DNA of 64,000 bases from a candidate division TA06 bacterium (GTDB lineage Bacteria > Edwardsbacteria > AC1 > EtOH8): assembly GCA_016235665.1 (NCBI GenBank), contig JACRJI010000014.1, positions 83,544-147,543 of the forward strand, in the 5' to 3' direction. The notes beneath the pieces are model-generated. The model was not told the origin of the DNA. It did not search any database and saw nothing but the letters and a program-made list of their open reading frames with translations. The position numbers were made by a program, and so were the translations under genes. Below, piece by piece: positions 18,420-26,700 of the stretch; the first letter of the stretch is position 1; the number at the start of each line of letters is the position of its first letter.

Positions 18420-19351
18420 CGCTGGCCGAATACCAAAAACTTCCGAACGAAAAGCTTTACGGCATCATAGCTGGCCTGAAGCGGCAAAAGGACGCGGTTT
18501 TTCTAGTTCACAATTACCAGACCCTGGAGGTGCAGAAGATCGCCGATTTTCTGGGCGATTCCCTGGCTCTGGCCCAGGCCGCGGTTCAGGTTCAGGCCAG
18601 GGTCATCGTCTTTTGCGGGGTGCACTTCATGGCTGAAAGCGCCAAGTTGCTGAACCCGTTTAAAAAGGTCATCATGCCCGATCGGAGCGCCGGCTGCCCC
18701 ATGGCCGACATGATCACGGCTGAGGCCCTGATAGCCGCCAAAAAGCAATACGGCGATCCGCTGGTGGTGGCCTATGTCAACAGTTCGGCGGCGGTGAAGG
18801 CCCAGAGCCACATCTGCTGCACTTCCTCCAATGCGGTGAAAGTGGTGAACTCCCTGCCCCGCGACCGGCAGATACTGTTCGTGCCGGACAGGAATCTTGG
18901 TTCCTATGCCTCCAAAATTTCGGAACGGGAACTGATACTATGGCCGGGATTCTGCTTTGTGCACAATCGTTTCACGGCAGAAGATGTAAAGGCCGCCCGG
19001 GAGGAGCATCCCGGCGCCCGGCTGATAGTGCATCCCGAGTGCCGGCCGGAGGTGGTAGCGCTGGCCGACCAAGCGGCATCCACTTCGGGGATGGTCAAGG
19101 CGGTCAGCGAACAAAGCGGGACAAGCGAGTGGATAATCGGCACCGAGATGGGACTGGTGGAACAGTTAAGTCAAAGCCACCCCGGCCAAGGGATATACCC
19201 GCTGGCCCGCCATGCGGTCTGCCAGAATATGAAAATGACCACGCTGGCCAAGGTGGCCTGGGCATTGGAAAATGAGGAAAATGAGATCAGCCTGCCGGGA
19301 GAGACGGCGGGAAAAGCCAGGGAGTCTTTGGAAAGGATGCTGGCGCTTTAA
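18416..19351 (+). CDS. nadA: Quinolinate synthase NadA
   Basis: A 311-residue iron-sulfur enzyme that condenses iminoaspartate with dihydroxyacetone phosphate to quinolinate in NAD synthesis. Signatures: LVHNYQ near residue 30, VFCGVHFMAESAKLLNP (Cys67), MPDRSAGCPMADMI, the mid-protein VNSSAAVKAQSHICCTSSNA, VPDRNLGSY, GFCFVH (Cys180), HPECRPEVV and HAVCQNMKMTTL (Cys269). The candidate 4Fe-4S ligands expected by the family are present and the length is normal. It overlaps LpxK by 4 bases, so translation is coupled. No nadB or nadC is visible here. Confidence 0.95.
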   Translation: MTLAEYQKLPNEKLYGIIAGLKRQKDAVFLVHNYQTLEVQKIADFLGDSLALAQAAVQVQARVIVFCGVHFMAESAKLLNPFKKVIMPDRSAGCPMADMITAEALIAAKKQYGDPLVVAYVNSSAAVKAQSHICCTSSNAVKVVNSLPRDRQILFVPDRNLGSYASKISERELILWPGFCFVHNRFTAEDVKAAREEHPGARLIVHPECRPEVVALADQAASTSGMVKAVSEQSGTSEWIIGTEMGLVEQLSQSHPGQGIYPLARHAVCQNMKMTTLAKVAWALENEENEISLPGETAGKARESLERMLAL

Positions 19352-19413
19352 AGTCCGATAATGCGCATATCCTTCATTTACATCTTGACTTAAGCTTGTT
19401 TTTTTGGTAAACT

Positions 19414-19419
19414 TATAAT
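19414..19419 (+). promoter_or_regulatory. -10 element of the tRNA-Ala promoter
   Basis: A perfect TATAAT lies 17 bases before the mature tRNA 5' end. The best -35 (TTAAGC, 18 bases upstream) is weak. Confidence 0.55.
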
Positions 19420-19436
19420 CTGTTTGGATTTCACTC

Positions 19437-19514
19437 GGGCCTGTAGCGCAGTTTTGGTAGCGCGCCTGACTGGCAGTCAGGAGGTCAGGGGTTCGATTCC
19501 CCTCAGGTCCACCA
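19437..19514 (+). tRNA. tRNA-Ala(GGC)
   Basis: A complete cloverleaf with encoded CCA. The acceptor stem is GGGCCTG/CAGGTCC, the D stem GCGC/GCGC, the anticodon stem CCTGA/TCAGG around loop CTGGCAG (anticodon GGC), and the T arm AGGGG-TTCGATT-CCCCT. The sequence composition changes from host-like to AT-rich immediately downstream, consistent with an integration site at this tRNA 3' end, although no second copy of the 3' end is seen in the window. Confidence 0.95.
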
Positions 19515-19673
19515 GCATTCTTCATAGGCAAATGAAATAACATCTTGTTTGACACCATCTTACTTGACTGTTAGATTCTTTTGCCTATTTTCTTTGTTTA
19601 GTTCTAATACTGCCACTTTTGACCCCGATGTGGCACAAATATGGCACAAATAATTTTTTGCTGTAAAATAGAT

Positions 19674-19709
19674 CCCTTTAGCTATTCTGCTAAAGGGCTT
19701 TTCTTTTTT
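19674..19709 (+). terminator. Rho-independent terminator downstream of tRNA
   Basis: CCCTTTAGC and GCTAAAGGG form a 9-bp stem with a TATTCT loop followed by CTTTTCTTTTTT. The preceding stretch 19515-19670 has no gene; it contains two GGCACAAATA words in tandem (19632-19651) of unknown meaning. Confidence 0.82.
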
Positions 19710-19728
19710 GTTCATTAATAAATAGTGC

Positions 19729-19757
19729 TTGATTTTATTTTAGAAGGGGTGTATATT
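19729..19757 (+). promoter_or_regulatory. Sigma-70-type promoter
   Basis: TTGATT and TATATT separated by 17 bases, ending 33 bases before the start codon of the 122-aa gene at 19791. Confidence 0.5.
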
Positions 19758-19790
19758 GTTAACAAAGATAATTATTAAAGAGAGGAACGC

Positions 19791-20159
19791 ATGTCTACAA
19801 AATATCCTTGGTTAAACACATTATCGTTTGTTGGGTTTGAAGTAAATTCAGCAATTGAAGGGGGATTTGGTGATGGTGTCTCGTTCGATGATATCTATAC
19901 CAGCATAGAACGAGGTGCTTTATTGGAAGATCTTGATAAATTGATAACGGATACCTTTGATTTTAGCTTATATCCAGCAGCGAGCGAACAAAATATTGCT
20001 TTCAATTACGCAATAAAGATAGCTTCAGAAGGTATTCAAGGACGAGAGAGCAGGAAAGTTGGCATTAAAAAGTCTGGTCTTCATTTATTGGTAGCGATAA
20101 TACTAGAGGCAATACAGCAGCAATATTGGGTAATTCCAGATCACCGAAAGAAAAAATAA
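19791..20159 (+). CDS. Hypothetical 122-aa protein
   Basis: A soluble, mildly acidic 122-residue protein starting MSTKYPWLNTLSFVGFEVNS. No family recognised. A Shine-Dalgarno (AGAGG) and a promoter-like pair precede it, so it is likely real. It is the first gene after the tRNA terminator in the AT-rich region and lies 33 bases upstream of the zinc-ribbon gene on the same strand. Confidence 0.6.
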   Translation: MSTKYPWLNTLSFVGFEVNSAIEGGFGDGVSFDDIYTSIERGALLEDLDKLITDTFDFSLYPAASEQNIAFNYAIKIASEGIQGRESRKVGIKKSGLHLLVAIILEAIQQQYWVIPDHRKKK

Positions 20160-20192
20160 AGATATTATAAAACAAATAAAGTAGAGTATTTT

Positions 20193-20384
20193 ATGGCAAA
20201 AGAAGAAGGTTGGTTAACAGTTTTAGGTATAGCAGCAGGGGGTGCTTTATTGGTGCTACTGCTGAATGAACTTGCAAAAAATAAAGGCTCTTACTATAAA
20301 TGTCCTAGATGTAATTATCCCGTAAGTAAGGGTGTTGACGCTTGTTCTAATTGCGGTCAGCCTTTGACATGGGAGGAGAAGTGA
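20193..20384 (+). CDS. Small membrane-anchored zinc-ribbon protein
   Basis: A 63-residue protein with one membrane helix (TVLGIAAGGALLVLLLNEL, about residues 9-27) followed by a zinc ribbon with two CxxC knuckles: CPRCNYP and CSNCGQP. Function unknown. Its stop codon overlaps the ATG of the next gene by one base (TGATG), so the two are co-translated. Confidence 0.7.
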   Translation: MAKEEGWLTVLGIAAGGALLVLLLNELAKNKGSYYKCPRCNYPVSKGVDACSNCGQPLTWEEK

Positions 20385-20686
20385 TGATTAAGAAGATCAA
20401 GCCGCTCCCTCCAATTAAACAATCTATTAATAAAACTGATTGGAATAAATTAAAGTTTTATAGGTTTCTTTGTTGGGTGCTCTCAAGTATTCTTATTGTA
20501 TCGGCTTTATCAATAATAGCGCATTTTGCTTTTCTTGTTTTCACGGAGGGTTTTTGTTCTGAAGAAGCAGCTAAATATGCTATGTATCTTGTAGCAGGTA
20601 GTTATGCGTTTTTAATTATCGATAGAATAAAAATTAAACAGTTATTGGGAATAAAAGATGTTTCGTATATCGACGAAGGCACATAA
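20384..20686 (+). CDS. Small two-helix membrane protein
   Basis: A 100-residue protein with two predicted membrane segments (FLCWVLSSILIVSALSIIAH and YAMYLVAGSYAFLII) and a basic N-terminus. The start at 20384 is favoured by the GGGAGGAG Shine-Dalgarno and the overlap with the upstream zinc-ribbon gene. No family recognised; probably forms a membrane pair with the upstream product. Confidence 0.6.
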   Translation: MIKKIKPLPPIKQSINKTDWNKLKFYRFLCWVLSSILIVSALSIIAHFAFLVFTEGFCSEEAAKYAMYLVAGSYAFLIIDRIKIKQLLGIKDVSYIDEGT

Positions 20687-20729
20687 GAATAAACACCCCA
20701 TTAATACTACTAAAGGCTATAAATAGAAT

Positions 20730-21236
20730 ATGACTCTTTACTGCACCAACAAACTTCTCACCCAATGGGGAATATCTCCGGATAAATGCATAAACAAACC
20801 ATCACAATCATTTATGGAAGACTGGACAGCCACGTATTTCATATTTGATGACAGGCTAATTTATTTGTTTGTTAACAACGCTACTTTGTTTTCATTCGTG
20901 CTCAAGGACATTGATCTTAAAAATATAGAATATGAGTTCAAGTCGGGAGTGTCCGATGCACTGCATAGGGCAGGGATTTCATTTGAATCAATCGGCAAGA
21001 TTACCAAAGAAAATAAAAATATTGTATTCGCGAAAAACACCGACCGGCGCATCTTAGGCTCGATGAACAACCTGGTCTCTCTATATCAGTACACCATGAG
21101 CCAACACAGAAGTTTCGACACGGTCAATATGAGCGAGGTCGAAAGCAAAATGCTGAAAGTGCCGTTTAAACATTTATCCTATAAACAACCGGTAGAAATG
21201 CTGAAGGAAAGATTAAAGATTGAAAACAACATTTAA
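20730..21236 (+). CDS. DUF6933-like protein, copy 1
   Basis: A 168-residue protein beginning MTLYCTNKLLTQWGIS, with WTATYFIFDDRLIYLFVNNA and later NTDRRILGSMNNLV. This CTxKL start and the VNNxTLFSF strand are features of the DUF6933 family, whose function is unknown. It is paralogous to the gene at 21964-22467 (same order of motifs and C-terminal PFKHLSYKQPVEMLK versus PFKYLSYKYPIELLK). Co-directional with neighbouring STAS-like and DUF2582-like genes. Confidence 0.65.
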   Translation: MTLYCTNKLLTQWGISPDKCINKPSQSFMEDWTATYFIFDDRLIYLFVNNATLFSFVLKDIDLKNIEYEFKSGVSDALHRAGISFESIGKITKENKNIVFAKNTDRRILGSMNNLVSLYQYTMSQHRSFDTVNMSEVESKMLKVPFKHLSYKQPVEMLKERLKIENNI

Positions 21237-21254
21237 TAAATAAGGAATAAAAAT

Positions 21255-21629
21255 ATGGAACCAAGTTATAAAGTCTGGGTGGATCCCGTCAAAAACCGGT
21301 TATATCTGATTTTGAAAGGTTCCATCCCCGACGACATGGCCAAAATCGCCGCCGATAAAACCATTGAAGAAGCAAAGAAACTACAGTCGGGGTTTTTTGT
21401 CGTCAACGATATTTCCGAAATGCAACCAACAGGCTTTAAGGGTGCCGCGGAGATCAAACGAGCCCAAGCTTTCTTGGGGTATCTCGGTGTCAGGCGTATA
21501 ATTCGTGTAGTTCCCCAAACCGGCCTCGAGGCTAAAAAGCAGTTTGAAAACCCTATTCAAGGTTATCCCGTCGCCAATACGGCTTTTTCGATAGAGGAAG
21601 CCGACGCCATATTGGATAAACCGGCATAA
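21255..21629 (+). CDS. SpoIIAA/STAS-like protein
   Basis: A 124-residue single-domain protein. The pattern KVWVDPVKNRLYLILKGSIP, a long helix, FFVVNDISEMQPTG and a final helix with AFLGYLGVRRIIRVVP resembles SpoIIAA-like STAS folds used in anti-anti-sigma or lipid-linked signalling. No clear phosphorylatable DS motif is seen. It is 18 bases after the DUF6933-like gene, in an apparent operon. Confidence 0.6.
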   Translation: MEPSYKVWVDPVKNRLYLILKGSIPDDMAKIAADKTIEEAKKLQSGFFVVNDISEMQPTGFKGAAEIKRAQAFLGYLGVRRIIRVVPQTGLEAKKQFENPIQGYPVANTAFSIEEADAILDKPA

Positions 21630-21666
21630 GCCGGTATCAAACCATAATATGAAGGAGGGAACCAAA

Positions 21667-21867
21667 ATGTGGACTCCGATCATAGGTCAAAATGCAGGCG
21701 TTTTGTGGAAAATGCTAAACACCAAGGATGAGCAAAACCTCAGCGCTCTGAAAAAGCAGGCCAAGTTGGACGACAAGCAACTTTATCTGGCGTTGGGTTG
21801 GCTGGCTCGGGAAGACAAGGTGAAATTTACCCAAAGCAAGCAACAAGTCATTGTTTTCCTGAAATAA
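21667..21867 (+). CDS. DUF2582-like winged-helix protein
   Basis: A 66-residue winged helix. IGQNAGVLWKMLNTKDEQNL and LYLALGWLAREDKVKFTQSK match the DUF2582 pattern of small DNA-binding-like proteins. Start 21667 is chosen because AAGGAGG lies just upstream; the earlier in-frame ATG at 21649 would place the Shine-Dalgarno inside the gene. Confidence 0.7.
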   Translation: MWTPIIGQNAGVLWKMLNTKDEQNLSALKKQAKLDDKQLYLALGWLAREDKVKFTQSKQQVIVFLK

Positions 21868-21963
21868 GGATTATTGGACTGGCATTATCTACGCTCCGGC
21901 CGTAATTTTCGAATTGGTCGGTAATATAGCAATATTAAGGTAAATATAATATGAAAATAAAAC

Positions 21964-22467
21964 ATGCGCTCGCTTAACTGCACTAGAAAGCTTGCCGACC
22001 ATTTGGGATTATCAATTTCTCCAGACGAGCCAGAGCAGACACCGTCTATTCTTGGTGACTGGACCGTTACCTATTTTCTTTTTGGCGATCAAACCATTTA
22101 TCTTTTTGTAAACAACGACACTCTATTCTCATTTACATCCAAGAATGTTAAAGCTGATAATATTAAAACAGAATTTCTCTCTGGGTTGGTGGACGCCTTG
22201 TATCGAGCAGGCACGCCATTTGAAAAAATAAATATGATCCATGAAGAGTATTGCCAAATAGCCATTGCAAAAAACACCAACAAAAGAATACTTGGATCAA
22301 TTAATAATCTTATTTACCATTACGACTATACGATGAGGCGATCCTTGAAAAACGGAAACACTAATTTAGATGCAGTAGAGGCAAAGATGATAAAACTACC
22401 ATTTAAATATTTATCATATAAATACCCGATAGAGCTTTTGAAAGCGAAATTGGGGAGAGGAAGCTGA
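21964..22467 (+). CDS. DUF6933-like protein, copy 2
   Basis: A 167-residue paralogue of 20730-21236, starting MRSLNCTRKLADHLGLS and containing WTVTYFLFGDQTIYLFVNND and NTNKRILGSINNLI. Two copies within 1.3 kb, separated by the STAS-like and DUF2582-like genes, indicate a local duplication followed by divergence. Confidence 0.65.
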   Translation: MRSLNCTRKLADHLGLSISPDEPEQTPSILGDWTVTYFLFGDQTIYLFVNNDTLFSFTSKNVKADNIKTEFLSGLVDALYRAGTPFEKINMIHEEYCQIAIAKNTNKRILGSINNLIYHYDYTMRRSLKNGNTNLDAVEAKMIKLPFKYLSYKYPIELLKAKLGRGS

Positions 22468-22592
22468 TTCATTATTGGATGATTGCAACTTGGCAGTACT
22501 ACATAGTAAGAGAATCCAAAAACAACCTGGCTCTGAATATCAGCAGATCACGAATAACTATAATTTATCAACTATATACCAACCGGAGGAAT

Positions 22593-22859
22593 ATGATGCC
22601 CAACGACGAAGATATTGAAAAGGAAATAGAGAAACGGATAAAAAATGCTAACGTGGTAAGCCACGGTGTTTGGAATATTGGCGTTACTGGTTCTCCAAGG
22701 CTATGTAAGAAATTCCACAATTACCCTGCGCATTTCATGTATTGGAAGGCCGGGGATCCGGTTATTGCCCTAAAAATCAAAGAACATTTTCTGCAAAAGG
22801 GCATGAAAGAGGCTATCGGCCAGGACGATGCGAAGGCCGACTATGTTTTTATCTATTGA
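22593..22859 (+). CDS. Hypothetical 88-aa protein
   Basis: An 88-residue soluble protein starting MMPNDEDIEKEIEKRIKNAN. The start is set by GGAGG followed by ATGATG. A CKKFHNYPAHFMYWKAG segment and a C-terminal ADYVFIY are notable because an internally deleted copy of this 3' half exists at 27494-27577. No family recognised. Confidence 0.6.
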   Translation: MMPNDEDIEKEIEKRIKNANVVSHGVWNIGVTGSPRLCKKFHNYPAHFMYWKAGDPVIALKIKEHFLQKGMKEAIGQDDAKADYVFIY

Positions 22860-22953
22860 GCAATGCTTCTCTCGCCGGTAAACGTAGCCAATAGACTCCG
22901 CGGCAAGCAACAAACCATTATTCATTGAAAACAATTCTTAGAGAGCAGTAAAT

Positions 22954-23250
22954 ATGTATGCAACAGCGCTTACCGAAAGTGAAGAAAAATTAGGTTTTGT
23001 GTTGGGCGAAATGCCAAGCACCAGAAGCCAGTGTTTGCCTGAACCGGAAATTGTTCCAGCAGTATTGTTCAAATTTGATGAAAACAATATTGTTGTTAAG
23101 GTTATAAATCCGATGGGCGGTTACCGTTACTGCCACAAACACCGTCGTAAGTCTGGCTGGATAACCGTTAGCAATGTCGAGGTTGACCCCGACGAGGCCA
23201 TTTTAAAGTCAAGGGAATATCTTTGTAACTTGAAAATAACGGAGGAATAA
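22954..23250 (+). CDS. Hypothetical 98-aa protein
   Basis: A 98-residue protein starting MYATALTESEEKLGFVLG with YRYCHKHRRKSGWITVSNVE in the middle. No family recognised. It ends 3 bases before the bacteriohemerythrin start, so it is probably co-transcribed with it. Confidence 0.55.
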   Translation: MYATALTESEEKLGFVLGEMPSTRSQCLPEPEIVPAVLFKFDENNIVVKVINPMGGYRYCHKHRRKSGWITVSNVEVDPDEAILKSREYLCNLKITEE

Positions 23251-23253
23251 AAA

Positions 23254-23661
23254 ATGCCACAAATGCAATGGACCGATGAATTAAGCGTGAACATCCAGAC
23301 AATCGATGATCAACACAAAAAACTTATCGGACTCATTAATAGTCTGTATACGGCCATGAAGGTGGGCCATGGAAAATCAGTGCTTGACCAGGTGTTAACG
23401 GAAATGACGAACTATGCCGCCTATCATTTCAAAACTGAAAAAGATTTATTTGAACGTTACCAGTATCCTGATACCATACAACACCTGCAAGAACATAATG
23501 AGTTTGCAAAGACAATAAACGGGTTAAAGGAAAAACATGAAAAGGGGCAGCTTACCGCCAGCATAGAAACCATGCTCTTTTTGCGGGAATGGCTGTCCAA
23601 ACATATTTTAGAAACCGATAAAAAGTACGTGCCGTTTTTGAAAGACAAGGGTGTCATTTAA
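23254..23661 (+). CDS. Bacteriohemerythrin
   Basis: A 135-residue single-domain hemerythrin. All seven di-iron ligands are visible: H21 (DDQHKKLIGLI), H58 and E62 (YHFKTEKDLF), H77 and H81 (HLQEHNEF), H117 and D122 (WLSKHILETDKKY). These proteins bind O2 reversibly and serve in O2 delivery or sensing. A Shine-Dalgarno (GGAGG) precedes the ATG. The next gene is a hybrid histidine kinase, suggesting an O2- or redox-linked signalling pair. Confidence 0.93.
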   Translation: MPQMQWTDELSVNIQTIDDQHKKLIGLINSLYTAMKVGHGKSVLDQVLTEMTNYAAYHFKTEKDLFERYQYPDTIQHLQEHNEFAKTINGLKEKHEKGQLTASIETMLFLREWLSKHILETDKKYVPFLKDKGVI

Positions 23662-23738
23662 CATTTGTAAGCATTGTATAGTGACAAAGAACAGTCTTTG
23701 GGGCCGCATAAAACCATATCGGAATAGGGGAATATTGC

Positions 23739-26700
23739 ATGAGAGCAAAAGCTGAGAAACGCGCTACTCGGGAATTGATAGTATTGCTTGTTATTTTGTC
23801 GGTGATTCTTCTTGCGATTGTTTTAGGATCAATGTATTTTTACCGACGACAGGCCAAAACAATAGCCGAAGCTCAGAAGCAGAATCTGGCAATGGTAGCT
23901 GATCTCAAATGCTTCATGATAGAAAATTGGTACCAGGAGAGGATGAATAATGCCTGGGGCATTGCCGACAGCCGCTCCTTTGCGGAGACTGCGTTCCGTT
24001 GGTTTGCAAATCCCGCGGATGGCTCTTTGAAGGAAGCTGTGGCCACTCGCATAGGGTCTTTAATGAGGTACAAACAATATAGCGCCATTTTGCTGCTTAA
24101 GCCAGATGGCACGGTGATGATGGCTGCCAATGACACCAGTAAACATACCGGTCCGAGGGTAAATGGCCTTACCCGCCAAGCGCTCAATACCAGACAGATT
24201 GTTACCAGTGATATTTACTTTTGTCCCGTAGCCAAACACCCCCACTTGGATTTTATCGCGCCGATAAACCTCGGACGTAAAAAAGTGGGGGTGATGCTTT
24301 TGAGGGTTGATCCAAAGACGTATTTCTATCCCTTCATCAACAATTGGCCAACCTCCAGCCGGACTTCCGAGACTTTATTGATAGAACGAGATGGAGATTC
24401 GGTGCTTTTTATGAACGATGTTCGTCATAAAAAGGGTACTGCCCTGAAAATGCGAGAGCCGTTATCGAAAAAAGAACTTCCGGCGGTGATGGCGGTAACA
24501 GGAAAAACAGGGACAGTAGAGGGACGAGATTACCGAGGCATGCCGGTACTGGCCGCCATTAGAAAAATATCTGGTACAAACTGGTATATGGTAGCCAAGG
24601 TGGACTCTGATGAAGTGTATGCGCCAATAAAAAGTTTGTTTACGATCATTGCCTTACTGGCCGTTATTCTTTCAATTGCGGTCACTGGAGCGATGGGTAT
24701 GGTTTGGTATCGTCGCCGGCATCATTACTTAAGGTCCATTATGACGGCTGAAATGCAACTTCAGGAGGCCAATCAGAAGCTTATCGAGAGCAATCAGGAA
24801 TTGGAAGCTTCAGTTGAGGAGCTGACCGCTTCTGAGCAAGAACTCAGAACAGCCGAGGAGGAACTCCAACAGCAATATGCTCAATTGCAAAAAAGCGAAG
24901 AGAGATACCACTCAACGCTTGACAATATGCAAGAGGGATGTCAGATAGTAGATCGCAATTGGCGGTATGTGTATATTAACGATGCTGCCGAAAGACACAA
25001 CCGCAAACCAAAAGCCGAAATGTTGGGTAATGTTATGGCCGATATGTGGCCGGGCATAGAAACTACCGGGGTGTATGCCGCCGAACGCCGCTGCATGGAA
25101 GATGCCGTCTCCTGTATTATGGAAAATGAATTTGTTTTTTCCGATGGAACCAAGGGGTGGTTTGCTTTAAGCATATTGCCGGTGCCCGAAGGTATATTTA
25201 TTCTATCTGTGGACATAACGTTGCGAAAACGAGCAGAACTTGAACAAAAGCTAACGGTGGAAATATTGCAATTATTGAATCGAGCCGAGGAATCCCATCA
25301 AATTGTTGAAGATATACTTGATACAATAAAACCCATTACCGGCTGCGAGGCCTTGGCTATCCGGCTAAAAGATAATGGCGATTACCCGTATTACATGACA
25401 AACGGCTTTCCCAAAGAATTTGTTGAAAAAGAACGAAGCTTATGCGCCCGTACCATCCAAGGTGATTTGGTGACGGGTCCGGACGGCAAACCTTTTTTGG
25501 AGTGTATGTGCGGCAATATAATAAAAGGACGCACCGATCCGACGAAATCATTTTTTACCCCAGGAGGCAGTTTTTGGAGCAATTATACTTCAGAATTGCT
25601 TGCTTCGACTAACGATGCCGACCGCCAAACGCATACACGCAATTATTGTAATAAGATGGGTTACGAGTCGGTGGCGTTAATTCCTTTAAAATCCGAAGAC
25701 GATATAATAGGGCTGTTGCAGTTGAATGATCGCACAAAAAACAAATTTACCCGGGAATTTATAGAATATTTAGAAGGCATAGGCTCCAGTATTGGGATCG
25801 CTTTAAGCCGTAAAAAACATCAAATGGAAATTCAGGCGCAAAGGCAACAATTGATGGCCAACAACGAAGAACTGATGGCGGCCGAGCAAGAATTGAAAGC
25901 AGCTGAGGAAGAGCTGAAACAGCAACTGGAGGAACTGGTAAAGAATCAAGAAGCACTTTACCAAAGTGTTGAACAGTTCCGGCTATTATTTGAAAACGCT
26001 CCAGATGCCATCTATATTCAAATTGACGGGAAATTTAAATATGCCAATACTGCCTGTCTCCGCCTCTATGCAGCGGATAAGGCAGGTCAGTTGTTGGGTA
26101 CAGCTGTATCTGAACGGATCCATCCTGATTGCCGTGAATTGGCGGGTGAGAGGGATAGAACCCTGATTCAGGAACGCAAAGCGGTTCCTCTGGTAGAGTA
26201 TAGGCATGTAAGATTAGACGGAACACTGGTGGATGTGGAAGTATCTGCGGTGCCATTTGTATACAAGAATGAATCAGGCGCATTGGTTTTTGTAAGAGAT
26301 ATCAGCCGCCGGAAAAGTATCGAGGAGGAGTTGCGCCACTCACAGAAAATAGAGGCCATTGGTCTTTTGGCGGGAGGAGTGGCTCATGACTTCAATAATA
26401 TGTTGGCTGGGATCATTGGCAACGCTGAACTTCTGACTATAAAACTATTAAGAGATAAAGAACTATCAGGGTATGTTAACAACATTGCTAATGCTGCTGA
26501 GCATGCCGCTTCTCTTACCCGCCAACTATTGACCTTTGCAAGAAAGGGCCAAATGATCCGGCAACCTGTTGACATCCATAAACTGATAACAGATACATGT
26601 AATATTTTAGGAAAGACCATAGATCGCCGGATAATGGTAAAATGGAATTTTGGAGCTCCCCGGCCAGTGGTCGTCGGGGATCCCTCCCAATTGGAAAATA

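Noticed and set aside
19166..19558. Minus-strand reading frame across the tRNA with GNRTPDLLTASQARYQ
   Set aside because: This is the well-known spurious translation of a tRNA gene antisense strand; the region is the tRNA-Ala and the NadA 3' end.
19630..19655. GGCACAAATATGGCACAAATA as a sigma-54 promoter
   Set aside because: The GG-to-GC spacing is not 10 bases for any pairing in this stretch.
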